Shown: positions 18,955-31,124, numbered from the stretch's first letter. The stretch is DNA of 64,000 bases from Nymphalis io (GCF_905147045.1 NC_065895.1:1927001-1991000), one strand, 5' to 3'. Translations and numbers: made by a program. Notes: generated from the letters alone by a model not told the origin.

Positions 18955-20785
18955 GTAAGTAATTTTTAAAATTTATAAAAAATAAAAATTGGAAAATGTT
19001 ATTAGAAAATATATCCTAGTGTTTTTTATTATGACAATGAATTTCATTTGCAAACACATAAAGAAGGTATTTAAAATATTCGAAATGCAACTACTTTGAA
19101 TTAAATGTCAATAATGAAACTTATTTAATATTCGAAGTTCGTTTTAGCGTCGTAATATCGGTAGAGAACGTGCAAACGGACCTACAAAGACGTTATAACT
19201 TTAAAGTAATATGACTATTTACTTTAAATATGTTATGAACTACTTAATATAATGTATCATTTTGTTTTAAATGTTTTAGTGATGAACTTCTATAAATAAA
19301 TTTAATGTTTATATTATTATTTTAATATAAACCCTAAACACTACTTTAAACGACAATAACGATTTTTTTTTAACCAAGGCATATTCAAATATGATGTCCT
19401 TAACATTATTATTCAAATAATATTATTTACAATACGGCCAGTATTAATAACTAAGTCTAACAAATGAAAAAAAAAAGGTTTTTTTTTCAAATAAGATAAA
19501 CTTTATAGGTAATAAAAAATTGTTCTACTTTACCATAAATTATAAGGATATTTATCCAATATATGTAGATAGATAAAAAATAAAACTAAAACTATTTCAA
19601 AGTAAAAACTTCTCTCATTAATTAATAAATATTAATGTCGTTTTAATTCATTTAGACTTTATGCCTTTTGCCTTATTTCGTATTCATAAGATAAAACTGA
19701 TATATTTATAATCATCACTTCTATTTTAAGACGAAGAAAAACTTCGTTAAGCCAACAAGAATAGGTATATCATGGCATATTCCTTTTCCTTTATTTTTAA
19801 TTCTTAACCATTGTTAATTACGATCAAATATAATAATTCTTAATATATCGCATTCATAAAAAAAGTTTTATTTATCTCATTTATTCCTATCGTAGCTAAT
19901 GAACTAAAGAGAAATACGACGGTTTAACAAACTAAAAACCGGTAACAAAGCGACTGACATTTCCAATTAAAAAAAGATGATTTGCCATCTGATCTTTCAT
20001 TATGTGATATATCATACAATTTAACACGAATTTAAATCGAATCTTATTTCAGACTACATTATCAAAATGAACATTTCAAAACTAAAATTGGCGAAGACGC
20101 TTGCAATATTAGGCATTAAAATGTAATCCCTACGTCTTATGTAGTAAAATGGGCATAAAAAATCTCAGATACAAATCGTATGGTATCGTAAGTATCATTT
20201 TTAACTTCATCTCAATTAACATGTCAGTCTCGATTTGTCGTATTTTTATCAAGTTAGTCAATCGGATATTAACTCTTTGTTGTTCAAGAGACACAATTAT
20301 GAATCTTACATATTTTCGATATTTTTTATTTAACAATTTTGACTGTGGTTAATTAACAAATTCCTTTTTAAATCACCTATAAACAAAATTGCGAATTTTA
20401 TCGTTTTTCAACCAACCCACAACAAAACAATTAGATAGTTTCTGAGACGTTAAATAAATTTCTATGTAATGTCGTTTGGAATGTTTGTAAATAATATATA
20501 TTGTATAAAGCGCTTACTTGAAAGATGTTTGTTACATTCGAATATAGTTTGGAAATAACCCAGGAAGCTCGGGTTTAGGCAATATTGCCAGCGTCTTGGG
20601 TACAATGTCACAAGACAATCTTTTAGACGGCGTGTTTTTTGTATAAATTTGTAATGCGTATTTTGTTTTTATTTTATTTGTAGAATATATGGATTTATTC
20701 CATTTTAAATTATTATTATAGAAATTTTAACGGTCACTATAAACGAATTTAATTTAAGACTGAGAATAAAAAACAATATATTTAT
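18955..20785. other. AT-rich DNA, probable start of a long intron
   Basis: Low-complexity AT-rich sequence follows the donor at 18955. The complementary open frames near 20130-20352 are not convincing. No splice acceptor leading into a coding frame was recognised. Confidence 0.4.
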
Positions 20786-20842
20786 ATAGTAGAAAAAAAT
20801 CTTTTGAATTTATTTACATAGTAGAAAAAAAATCTTTTGAAA
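20786..20842. repeat. Short tandem duplication, period about 32 bases
   Basis: ATAGTAGAAAAAAATCTTTT occurs from 20786 and again, with one extra A, from 20818. Two copies only. Confidence 0.75.
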
Positions 20843-20988
20843 AATTATATTATCGAAAACTTATATAACATGATAATTGTATCTAATTAGTGTAGTTTTT
20901 AATAGAGTGACTCTTAAATGTAATTAGCAAAACAAGATCATTGAAATATATAATACAATAATTATATCATAATCATAATTATATCATT

Positions 20989-21282
20989 ACTGGTGGTAGG
21001 GCTTTGTGCAAGCTCGTCTGGGTAGGTACCACCCACTCATCAGATATTCTACCGCAAAACAGCAATACTTGATATTGTTGTGTTCCGGTTTAAAGGGTGA
21101 GTGAGCCAGTGTAATTACAGGCACAAGGGACATAAAATCTTAGTTCCCAAGGTTTGCGGCGCATTGGATATGTAAGCGATGGTTGACATTTCTTACAATG
21201 CCAATGTCTAAGAGCGTTGGTGACCACTTACCATCAGGTGGCCCATATGCTCGTCCGCCTTCCTATTCTATAAAAAAAAAAA
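20989..21282 (+). mobile_element. SINE-B, full-length copy
   Basis: It starts at TACTGGTGGTAGGGCTTTGT, passes through GGTAGGTACCACCCACTCAT, GGTGAGTGAGCCAGTGTAAT and CTTAGTTCCCAAGGTTTG, and ends CACTTACCATCAGGTGGCCC then CCTTCCTATTCTATAAAA. At about 290 bases with a long poly(A) tail it is one of the best copies in the window and was used as the local reference. Confidence 0.92.
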
Positions 21283-21347
21283 TATCAAAAATTACGTTTT
21301 TTTTAATATAACCATTTGCTTTTTTATTAATATTCGCGTTTACCCTC

Positions 21348-21809
21348 CAACTAAGTGATATGCTTTTTTTACGCTGGAAAAACGCATTACGCGTTTCCTC
21401 CACGGGAACAGTGGTGGGGTATGTGGGGCTCGCCGATGTCCGAGGCGCCGAGTGCGCCCCGAACAACGATATACCCACTAAAAAACCAGCGGTACCCTTT
21501 CCTTCATAACGAGGAACGCCACGGGATCGCTTGCGCATGCTACCGCGACGCTCTGACGGGTGGCCTGCGTATGCAGGCCTCCATTATCTATGGGGATTAC
21601 CAGGGTACTGAGAACCCCCTAGTCCCAGCGGCGCCTATTGCGGCGGAGGGAGAAGGTGCGCATAGCACCTCATTCTTCTCCCCAGTCTTCTTCGGCGGAG
21701 CAGGTTTGCAGCGGCGTCCTCTTCCCGCTCCCGCTCAGCGGCCTTCTTCTGCGACATTACATTTTCACAGAAGGAGACCATTTCCGACCAACAACTAAGT
21801 GATATGCTT
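21348..21809 (-). mobile_element. LINE-C 3' end with 18-bp target duplication and C-terminal ORF remnant
   Basis: An exact 18-base direct repeat, CAACTAAGTGATATGCTT, lies at 21348-21365 and 21792-21809. Between them is a minus-strand insert whose poly(A) end touches the left repeat. At the right (5') end, the minus strand encodes WSEMVSFCENVMSQKKAAER, then a basic tail ending at a stop at 21635. This looks like the C-terminus of an R1-like non-LTR reverse transcriptase ORF; that clade is from memory and tentative. The remaining roughly 270 bases are 3' UTR, shared with 10873-11161. The intact duplication implies a recent insertion. Confidence 0.85.
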
Positions 21810-22330
21810 GGGTTGGCTACAAGAAAAACTTCAGTGGTCAGGGTCGAATCAGCGACTTCCACATTTTATCTTCATTATTATTTTAAATTAGCTTCTACAA
21901 TAATTGATCTAGCATTATGATAACATATGTTTTTTGATAAGATTAGAATACATTCAGTTTTAACGATTCGTGTGGGTATTCTTATATTTATTTTAAACGT
22001 CACCGCTGGGCGTATGTTTGACCAGACATCATTTTATCATGTTATATATGGATAAGGAGATATTTTGTTTTTTTTTTTTTTTAACTTAAAGAGAGATTAA
22101 TAAGTATCATCAATAACATCACGTTGATAATTAAATTGATCACGTATTTAATATAAATTACAGCGGGTTTCACTTAAAACGATTTACTACATATTTGTTG
22201 TTCTGATGCGGAGAATTATTTACTTATAAAGGTTAGTGTTGCATTATTACTTTTTTTTAATTAAGGTGACCGATAAATGGATCTCTTGATAATAAGAGAC
22301 TAGATTTTGGCAAAGATGTAACAGTAATAA
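21810..22330. other. AT-rich spacer, no gene seen
   Basis: Nothing recognisable was found between the LINE-C insertion and the next SINE. Confidence 0.5.
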
Positions 22331-22658
22331 GCCGAGATGGCCTAGTGGTAAGAACGCGTGAATCTTAACCGATGATCGTGGGTTCAAACCCAGGCAAGCA
22401 CCACTGAATTTTCATGTGCTTAATTTGTGATTATAATTCATCTCGTGCTTGACGGTGAAGGAAAACATCGTGAGGAAGCCTGCATGTGTCTAATTTCACT
22501 GAAATTCTGCCACATGTGTATTCCACCAACCCGCATTGGAGCAGCGTGGTGGAATAAGCTCCAAACCTTCTCCTCAAAAAGAGGTGCGGAGGCCTTTAGC
22601 CCAGCAGTGGGACATTCACAGGCTGTTACGGTTACGGTTACGGTTACGGTAACAGTAA
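22331..22658 (+). mobile_element. SINE-A, full-length copy with intact tRNA-like head
   Basis: It begins GCCGAGATGGCCTAGTGG. A pol III A box (TGGCCTAGTGG, 22338-22348) and a B box (GGTTCAAACC, 22381-22390) are both intact. The body runs to CCCAGCAGTGGGACATTCAC, and the tail is GTTACG repeated several times. The layout is a tRNA-derived SINE, close to what I recall of the Metulj type in nymphalids. The open frames on both strands here are shadows of the repeat. Confidence 0.93.
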
Positions 22659-22767
22659 TCAGCCTACACACCATCATAATCATGTTTTTTGTGTCTGTGA
22701 TGAGATTGACGTTGCTTACCTTCGAACGGGAATTAGGGCAAAACAATTGACTCGGGAAAATTTATTT

Positions 22768-22905
22768 GTGCCCATGTAGGCTGGGGGTGTGTCGGACTCC
22801 CAAGTATAAGATTACCAACTTAAAACCAGCAGTACTATCTTCGTCATAATGAGACATCACAGGATCGCTTTTGCTTACAACTGTGACATGTTGACCCTTT
22901 AATGG
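22768..22905 (-). mobile_element. LINE-C 3' end, old diverged copy
   Basis: The order of motifs matches 21400-21550: a G-rich stretch, GTGTCGGACTCC, CCAGCAGTACTATCTTCGTC, then CACAGGATCGCTTTTGC. Many substitutions show an old copy. Confidence 0.65.
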
Positions 22906-23132
22906 ACACATAATTTGGAGCAATGCATGACTTATAACAAAATGAGTTTAAAGTGTGAAGACGGACATAAAAGGTCGACCAGAATATAAATAAGAAAGAC
23001 TTTGTAAGGACATTGGTAAGGAGTAATGAATGGAAGTGAAAAATTGACCGACCTGAACTAAATGAGAGTAGGAGAAATGATAATGATATTTTTGAATCTA
23101 TACGAGTGTTGAGTGGCTTTATTTAATTGTAT

Positions 23133-23250
23133 ATTATTTATTTATTTAAATACTTTTTTGACCACCATACATTGTGTAGTAGAACAAAAGGCGAACTTAA
23201 TGCCTAAAGGCATTCTCTACCAGTCAACCTTTAGGCTAAGCAGAAATTCG
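23133..23250 (-). mobile_element. Non-LTR 3' end with (AAAT)n tail
   Basis: On the minus strand it reads GGTTGACTGGTAGAGAATGC, TTTAGGCATTAAGTTCGCC and an A-rich end of AAAT units (TATTTATTTATTT on the plus strand). I recognise this as a widespread lepidopteran LINE 3' UTR; the clade is not certain. Confidence 0.7.
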
Positions 23251-24896
23251 TGAGTTAATTGTATATTACTGATAATCTTTTAAATAACTTGGGACCATAA
23301 TTTTTTTTATGTTCTTTCAAATTTATAATATAAACAATGTTTTACTTTTAGTTATAATTAGAATACGATTCATAATATTCACGCGGTATTCACTGCAATG
23401 AAGTACCTTTAAAAATTACTTTAAAAAAATCCAAATTTCCAAACAAACAAAACATTATCTTATAAAAATTATGTTACACGTAATATACTTTTTTAAGTGC
23501 AATGAAACTTACATGTATCGGAAGGACTTTAAACATCACTGTTAACAAGCGAAAGTACAATCGTTAACTTCGATTATTTTACTTTAAATAATGGCAGAAA
23601 TATACAATAAACAGTTATTGATTATATTTAATTATATCTTAACTTTGTATGTCTGGAATATGGTATAAAATCATCGTACATAACTTTAATTAGTGTATCG
23701 GTACTGAACAAACAATGGCCGTAATACAATGTGTTGCCATTATAATAATTGATATGAAAAAAATATTATTTATGAAATCATTGCATTATTTTGTTAATTT
23801 TTTTTACAAAAATATGATATATATTATTTTATTATTAAATATATTTAATACTACAAAGACTAATTATCAAAATATGTTATGCGCAACGAGCAAAGAATCT
23901 TATGACTTATTTTAAAAAGAAAACCTTTTATTATTATAAAGACAAAGAGTTATGATTTTCTCGACCTCGAGATCTTTATTAAAACAAAATATTTATTAAT
24001 ATTCATGCATACCCAGTTCTGATATAGCACGATAACTCGCCCAATAAACAAGGAGTCACATTCTCTTTTTAAATACAACTCTATTGAGGTTTATTTATGG
24101 GAAAACGGTCGTTTTTACAAAGTCGCTTGTTTGACTCGTCCTATAAACTACAAGAAAGCCGTGTAGACAAGTATGAGAATGACAAAAGAAGTCCTATTAT
24201 GTCGATATATCATTTATATATCATTATGTATCGGTAGGTTAGTTTCGTATAGAACATTTTTATTCAAAACAAAATCATTGAGATTTGATTAAATACCTCA
24301 TGTTGTCCAATATATCACAGACTATATTTGCCTTCCCATAAATGTTTTTTTTTCACATATTACTTTTTTCATTTACCATGCGAGCTTATATTAAGATATT
24401 ATACTAATATATATATATATGTAGTCGCAAATATTATGGATATATTATGGTAAAAAAATTTAACAATGAACAATATATCGTTATCGGTTATAATTAGGTA
24501 TTTTTGTCGGCTTTTTTCGATATATTACGAAGCGTATCGTAAGCTCTTGACGTCCTATGGAATATCGATATGATATAAAGTGGTGTATTGATAAATTGTT
24601 ACATCCCTAGACATTATCGTCAAGTTTTTTTAGTATTAAATACGAATTACAAATATAAAAGAATGGTACTTGCCACAGATCTATTAGAATTTTAAAAACG
24701 TTATAATTTTTACATTACGTAATTTACAATTTACAAAGGCTGAAATCAATATTGTTTAAATTGCAATAGTAATATATATCTATTTTAATAAATAACGTAC
24801 ATAAATACAGCCATGCTATGCTTATTCATCATATATCCAACTGGATACGAATCTGATTAGTCGAGTAGCTATTTATTGCTTTGTATGGCATATATA
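23251..24896. other. AT-rich spacer, no gene seen
   Basis: No coding signal. The 66-codon frame at 23715-23915 is AT-driven low complexity. Around 24480-24560 there are several CGATAT and TATCG strings without a clear element. Confidence 0.5.
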
Positions 24897-24989
24897 TAAC
24901 TACTAATATTATAAATGCGAAAGTAACGTTTTTATACTTAATACCAACACCACTTTCCAACAGGCGGACAAAGCCGCGGGCGAAAACTA
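24897..24989 (+). mobile_element. Internally deleted non-autonomous Helitron
   Basis: The left end TACTAATATTATAAATGCGA and the right end GCGGACAAAGCCGCGGGCGA are both typical of the common lepidopteran non-autonomous Helitron, but only about 90 bases separate them. The GCGG...CCGC hairpin before the terminus is preserved. Confidence 0.75.
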
Positions 24990-25008
24990 TTAATACACAA
25001 TTTCTTAC

Positions 25009-25326
25009 TAGGTGGTAGGGCTTTGTGTGAGCCCGTCTGGGTAGGTACCATCCGATCATCAGATATTCTACCGCTAAACAGCAATACTTAATATTGTTAC
25101 GTTTCGGTTTGAAGGATGAGTGAGCCAGTCAGCAACTATAGGCGCAAGGTACATACATAGGTACAAAGTACATAGGTAGGTCATCTTCGTTTCCAAGGTT
25201 GATGGCGCATTAGCGATGTAAATAATGGTTAATATTTATTAATCGCCAATGTCTATGGGCGGTGGTGACCACTTAAGATCAAGTGGCCCATTTGCCCGTT
25301 CACATACCTAAAACATAAAAAAAAAA
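25009..25326 (+). mobile_element. SINE-B, near full length
   Basis: It runs from AGGTGGTAGGGCTTTGTG to a poly(A) tail at 25326. An extra roughly 25-base stretch near 25155 is a local duplication of an ACATAGGTA-like unit. It sits directly right of the Helitron remnant. Confidence 0.88.
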
Positions 25327-26164
25327 CTACCGTATGTTTGCAAATTTTTTTATTACCGTCTTTTCAAAGATCTATTCTATTTGATACATCATCAAATCAA
25401 CGGGTCAAATAATAGAATTTAACAGTAATTCTCAAGATGCTGAAAACTACTGTGTCATTTATTTTGATTAATATTTAACAAAAAGCTAAAACCAAATTTA
25501 ATCCTGATGTTGTTTTTTTATAAAAAGAATGACACGTCCTATCAATTAAGTTGAGATGAGTAAATAGAAATATAATTGAAATTCACTACAAGTGTTACCA
25601 CGTATTTAATTTTTGTTTTTCCCGTTTTGTATGTAATTCTGCCTTATGTATATACACAAGTACATGTGTATATAGCAAAGCAGGCACCAGACAAGTGAAA
25701 CATTGGTTGTGCTCATTTTTATTTTACTTAATTATACACATTTAAGATTTTCAAATTTTAATAAAATAATCATAATTATAAAGAAACAAAGTCGTTTATC
25801 TATTTCAGAAAATTATGACAAAATTTTTTGTGTCAGGTTTTTTTTTTATTTTAAATTTTGAAAATAAATCTTACTAATTGGACTTACGAATTGGATAATT
25901 AATATTTAACGATCTATGCCGACTTAAAAAATATATACAAAAAATAACACTAAATTAATGTTTTTTTAATTGCTATTCCTTTGATTGAGTTTTATATCTG
26001 TCTATTGGAAATTGTAGACTTAATAAATTTATATTGCTGATATCTTAGTAATTATTAATGTTATTAAGAATGAAATTTAAGAATAAAAAACATACCTTTG
26101 ATAATATGGATCGTTTCATTTAATATGCATTTTTTTAATTCAATTTAAATTATATAATATAAAT
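25327..26164. other. AT-rich spacer, no gene seen
   Basis: Nothing recognisable was found in this stretch. Confidence 0.5.
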
Positions 26165-26169
26165 TAATA

Positions 26170-26350
26170 CATACTATGTCTACCAAGTCGATCGCAAGCC
26201 ATTGCTGAGTATAGGACACTCTTTAGAAGACGAGTTGAGGTCCAGACCAGGGTCCTTCGCCTCCTATTCCAGCGCCGGCCTTGGCCCTTGATCAGGGTAG
26301 ACCGAAACTGTTTTTCAACGCCCTTTAGTCGACACTTTCACACCGTGAAG
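26170..26350. repeat. GC-richer orphan segment, possibly old transposon coding DNA
   Basis: Base composition shifts abruptly. The minus strand contains a short readable stretch (a CAATGGCTTGCGATCGACTT region). No family could be named. It may be a worn fragment of a LINE or a processed sequence. Confidence 0.35.
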
Positions 26351-26504
26351 GCTCACAATCAATCAGTATATCCAGTATACATAATCGATTTGTTCATAGA
26401 TAAAATGACCTGGCGTCTCATTGGAATTAGTAACGTATAAATGGGTAGCCTCTCCCTTAAGTTGTTAAGATAATGTTAAAATAGTAATCTGAAGGAATGG
26501 ACAA

Positions 26505-26788
26505 TTTTTTTATGATACAGGCAGGCGGATGAGCGAATAGAACAGCTGATGGTAAGTGGTCACCGCCGCCCATAGACAATCGCGATGTAAGAAATAATAA
26601 CCATTCCTTACATTGCCAATGCGCCTTCAACCTTGGAAACTGAGATATTATGTCCCTTGTGCCTGTAGTTAACTGGCTTATTCACCCTTAAAACCAGAAC
26701 GCAACAATACTAATATTGCGGCATATCTGATGAGTCTATCTATCTGATAATCTATCAGACGGGCCTGCTCAAAGTCCTATCAGCAGGT
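26505..26788 (-). mobile_element. SINE-B, near full length
   Basis: On the plus strand it starts with a T-rich tail and GGCAGGCGGATGAGC, then TGATGGTAAGTGGTCACC, and ends AAAGTCCTATCAGCAGGTA. This is an older subfamily than the 20989 copy. Confidence 0.85.
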
Positions 26789-27191
26789 AAAGATTGTTTA
26801 TTCGGAGATAGTTTACACAAGAGCATTTCCTCAATTATAATTTCCTTACTATCCCAAGAAGAAAGAATTTTTTTAGCGCACTGAGAATTGGTTTAACATT
26901 TTTAACATTTGAGTTTAATCTTTCTGACACATAAAACAATTGCACGGGATTTGATTTATTTATTATATAATTTAAGAACTAAAGGCATCCTTTGTTAATT
27001 TCGCAAAGATATATATTATTCGACGATTATCAGATATCTGATATTTTATTCACACTACAAAAGATACGTAATTTCATCAATGGCGATAACGATCGGAATA
27101 TTTCAAGTCAATGAAATACATTCTTTGGCTCGAAAATATTCGGTTGCGTACGGTTTCGAGTTTGGTATTTATATAATTGGCCTCAATTCAA
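26789..27191. other. AT-rich spacer, no gene seen
   Basis: The open frame beginning at 27080 runs into SINE-A and is not a gene. Confidence 0.5.
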
Positions 27192-27429
27192 ACCCACTGA
27201 ATTTTCATGTGCTTAATTTGCTTATAATTCATCTCGTGCTTGACAGTGTAGGAAAACATCGTGAGGAAACCTGTATGTGTCCAATTTCATTGAAATTCTG
27301 CCACATTTGCATTTCACCAACCCGCATTGGAGCAGCGTGGTGGAATAAGCTCCAAACATTCTCCTCAAAAGGAAGACGAGGCCATAGCCCAGCAGTGGGA
27401 CATTAACAGGCTGTTACTGTACTGTACTG
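27192..27429 (+). mobile_element. SINE-A, lacking the tRNA head
   Basis: It starts at CCACTGAATTTTCATGTGCT, just after where the B box should be, and ends in GGCTGTTACTGTACTGTACT. The tail repeat differs from the GTTACG type seen at 22658 and matches the fragment at 48720. Confidence 0.9.
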
Positions 27430-29390
27430 ATAATTGGCCTTAAATAATTTTATTTAATATGTACTTTAATTGTGAATGATACATTATATACATAATATTT
27501 TAATATGTATTTTACTGGACTTGATTCTAGTCGTTAGTAGATTACATTCCGGTTATCAATACATATCAGACAAAAATAAATGAATGAGATACATTCATTT
27601 CTTTTAATTAAATTTGGCATAGGATATGAACTGGGTAACGTTTCGTTATATTTGTTTAAGAAGAGAAAAGCTGCAATGTCACATCCAATAGCCAAAACGC
27701 AAATTGTCGAGTCTTTAGAATCACAGAACAGAAAAAAGTATTTTAAATAATTTTATTAATTTATTTTAAAACTAATGGTGCATTTTAATAAATCAATAAT
27801 TTTTATATCCTAAATATTTATTTGTTAAAAACATATGTTTATCCTATGTAAGTAATTAATAAAAAAAAAAGGAATATTTTTACTTATTCTGAATAAGGTC
27901 TTAATCCGTCAATGTTATATTAAATTAAAAAAATGAGTGTTTTGACCTCAGTATAAGTATTTAAATATTCAAGGACGTATAAATCTATTAATTTCTTGCA
28001 TTTGCGTGGAATTGCTTTCATTAGCAGAACGTAATATTGTTGTAGTATTAACAGAGAAAATTATTAACATTTACTAAGTCGACGGCCTTTTTATTTTACT
28101 TTTAAACAAGCGAGTTTCATTCGTATCTTAATACAAGATACGATTCTTTATTTTTTTTATTGAAGAATCATAATGAGGAACATTATTAAAATTGAGTTTT
28201 GATTTTTTTTTTATTCTCATAGTTATAAATATAAAATTCGTCGTTTAAATTCTTGAGACATTTATTAAACAATTAAGCTAAATATTTTAATTACTTCAAC
28301 ATTAAAAAATAAACTCAATAATATGAAATCAGCATTTCATTTTTTTTGTAAAAACACTTTTTTAATCAAATGATATACTTAAATCTAGATTTCCTAAAAC
28401 AAAATTGTATTCATAGAATTTGTGTAAACGACGCAGATTGCTCTTATTTGACTTGGAATATAGTTGTTATAATCAATTGATATAAAAATTAAAAGGTATA
28501 TTATAATTTACAGTACTTTTTTCTTGCAGTTTTATTTGTGTAAAAGCCGTATTTATTTTTCGATAAGGAACTCAACTGTACCTCAACTGTACCTAAGTCC
28601 AACTCTATGTTTCACAAACTGAGTGCCAAATTTCACAATAAACTGTCAAGTGTTGAAACGTGACAACATGACAACAACGCATAAACTCTTTCACGTAAAC
28701 AATATTAGTAACATGATATAAATAAAAACATATCAAAATGCGTGCAATCGTGAATTAGAAATATGAACTAGTTAAAAAGTTTTAATTGTCTATGGGAAAA
28801 TCTTAATGTCTTACTATATTTTATTTTATAGAACCGTCAACAGAATTAGGTATGTGTAAAGTTTAGGTGCTAAATATACAAGCAATACCAATTAAAGACA
28901 GTTACAACATAAGTTTTTTTTTTTTATAGAATAGGAAGGTGGACGAGTATATGTCACAACAACGTAATTGTAACTGTCCGGCTTCACTTCATCGGATTAA
29001 AAAGAATATAAAAGAGTGAAAAATACTCAAAAATAAAAGAGTGACATTACCCATGGCATTATCCCGATGAAAGGCAATCTTATTTGCCGTAAAATAAAAG
29101 GTTTTATAAATATCATAAAAGATAAAGGTTTTTTGTGAAAAAGTTATCAATGGCGCCTATTTCTTTTCGGTGTGTATTTATGTGATATTCAGCGGATGTC
29201 TCTTATAAAAAAGATGACACATATGATATTAATCGGTTACAAATTTTGAAGTATATAATGATGTTGAGTACAAACTATATAATACAACGGTGAAATTGAG
29301 AATTAATCAATGAAAACGAGCCGGGTGAAAATTTAATAACAAATGTAAAGATATCCTTTTGGAACAAACTCGACACTCATCGCAGATCAA
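27430..29390. other. AT-rich spacer with a small SINE-B tail fragment
   Basis: No gene was seen. At 28915-28955 a poly(T) run followed by ATAGAATAGGAAGGTGGACG is the 3' tail of a minus-strand SINE-B. A short CCTCAACTGTA duplication lies near 28570. Confidence 0.5.
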
Positions 29391-29394
29391 GATC

Positions 29395-29590
29395 GTGAAA
29401 TGTCAGAAAGGGATATGCGACATTGACTTTAATAATTATAACATTTAAAGAACACACGCATCAAAATAGCGTATCACCTTATGTCGGTTTTCAACATTTC
29501 ACGAGTGAGGTATGATCTTACAGAACAGCACTGCAGCAGCTGATCTCCGTTAAATGTCTTATACGAAGTGGCAATCCGGTGTTGCTAGAT
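29395..29590 (+). repeat. Repeat-D, copy 1
   Basis: It shares an ordered series of motifs with 62405-62620: TGAAATGTCAGAAAG, ATAATTATAACA, GGTTTTCAA, TTTCACGAGTGAG and CTTACAGAA. The two copies are diverged. No terminal repeats or coding region were recognised; it could be a MITE or a piece of a larger element. Confidence 0.6.
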
Positions 29591-29789
29591 GTGATAAAGT
29601 TACATAAAGTTACTTAAAATCAACTAAGTAGAAAAGATCTGAAAGCAATATATGTCATTATATATTTATTTTATTTTCTAGTACTCTATATACGTAATAA
29701 TTACTGTTGGCTTTATAGCCCAGACCCGCCTCACACATAGGCTTTTAACGTACTGTCAATAATATTGATATGATATTGATTATTTTTAC

Positions 29790-30083
29790 TACTGGTGGTA
29801 GGGCTTTGTGCAAGCTAGTCTGGGTAGGTACCACCCACTCATCAGATATTCTACCGCAAAACAGCAATACTTGATATTGTTGTGTTCCGGTTTGAAGGGT
29901 GAGTGAGCCAGTGTAATTACAGGCACAAGAGACATAAAATCTTAGTTCCCAAGGTTGGTGGCGCATTGGCTGTAAGCGATGGTTGACATTTCTTACAATG
30001 CCAATGTCTAAGGGCGTTTGGTGACCACTTACCATCAGTTGGCCCATATGCTCGTCCGCCTTCCTATTCTATAAAAAAAAAAG
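29790..30083 (+). mobile_element. SINE-B, full-length copy
   Basis: Very close to the 20989 copy, from ACTGGTGGTAGGGCTTTG to CCTTCCTATTCTATAAAA. It faces the minus-strand copy at 30240-30470. The 100-codon minus frame here is a shadow of the repeat. Confidence 0.92.
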
Positions 30084-30099
30084 ATGTTAAAAAATCTTT

Positions 30100-30233
30100 A
30101 CCTTCACCGCCAAGCACGAGATGAATTATATAAATAAATTAAGCACATTAAAATTCAGTGATGCTTGCCTGTGTTTGAACCAGAAATCAACGGTACAGAT
30201 TCACGCGTTCTGACCACTGGGCCATATGGGCTC
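30100..30233 (-). mobile_element. SINE-A, tRNA-head half
   Basis: On the plus strand: CCTTCACCGCCAAGCACGAG, then AAATTCAGTGATGCTTGCCT, TTCACGCGTTCTGACCACTG and GGCCATATGGGCTC. This is the tRNA-like head in minus orientation with a damaged B box. It sits between the two inverted SINE-B copies. Confidence 0.85.
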
Positions 30234-30239
30234 ATTAAT

Positions 30240-30470
30240 GTCACCAAACGCCCTTAGACATTGGCATTGTAAGAAATATCAGCCATCGCTTGCATAGCCA
30301 ATGCGCCACCAACCTTGGGAACTAAGATGTTATGTCCCTTGTGCCTGTAATTACACTGGCTCACTCACCCTTCAAACCGGAACACAACAATATCAAGTAT
30401 TACTGTTTTGCGGTAGAATATCTGATGAGTGGGTGGTACCTATCCAGACGAGCTTGCCTACCACCAGTAG
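30240..30470 (-). mobile_element. SINE-B, 3'-truncated minus copy
   Basis: It runs from CACCAAACGCCCTTAGACAT to GCCTACCACCAGTAG and lacks the usual tail end. It is highly similar in inverted orientation to 29790-30083, with about 160 bases between the two. Confidence 0.9.
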
Positions 30471-31124
30471 GTATCTAAAATAAAAGAGGATAAAATTAAA
30501 AAAATCAACAAATCACGATGCGTTTGTCTTTTGGAATGAAATACTTTACGGTGAATTACAATTACGATCTACCAACAAATAAACTTATTTACTTAAAAGC
30601 ATATTATTCTGGCTACTTTATAACACCTTCCAAACCTTCCGCGACCTTCCAAAAACCTCAAGTTCCATTCATCACTATTGTTTGATATGAACGGTATCAA
30701 ATACATTATTCAAATAATAACACACATGAACTGTAATTATATATTATTATTTGTTTATATGTATATACGACAGTCTACAACCCACGCGTATATATGGATA
30801 ATCCATTGATAGTCGTAACAATACAAAGCTTTTTTACTTATATTATTAAACTAATAACTAATTATAAACTTAAATTGCCAAAATACTTTCAAATGTAAGA
30901 TTTAACGAATTTAAATCTTATTTAATTCTTATTTATGTAGGAATTAATGTTATGATAATATATAACATCTAGGATTCATACAAGAATATGTTTATACCTA
31001 CGTATAATTACGTAAGAATAAACATATTTAAACATATATGCTGAAAATCGCGGTCAACACAATAAAGAGGTACTAAGTTCACTTACGTACTTCTCAGAAG
31101 CAGCCTGATGATAAGATGTTAAGA
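30471..31124. other. AT-rich spacer, no gene seen
   Basis: Nothing recognisable was found in this stretch. Confidence 0.5.

Noticed and set aside
20130..20352. Complementary open frames on both strands
   Set aside because: No resemblance to proteins, no repeat boundaries; consistent with chance.
21355..21798. 147-codon plus-strand frame
   Set aside because: It is antisense to the LINE-C 3' end; the minus strand carries the true remnant.
22331..22403. A genuine tRNA gene
   Set aside because: A and B boxes are present, but the sequence is fused to the SINE body and repeats elsewhere in the window.
22427..22750. Paired frames on both strands of about 100 codons
   Set aside because: Both fall inside SINE-A, including the GTTACG tail translated as alternating Val-Thr.
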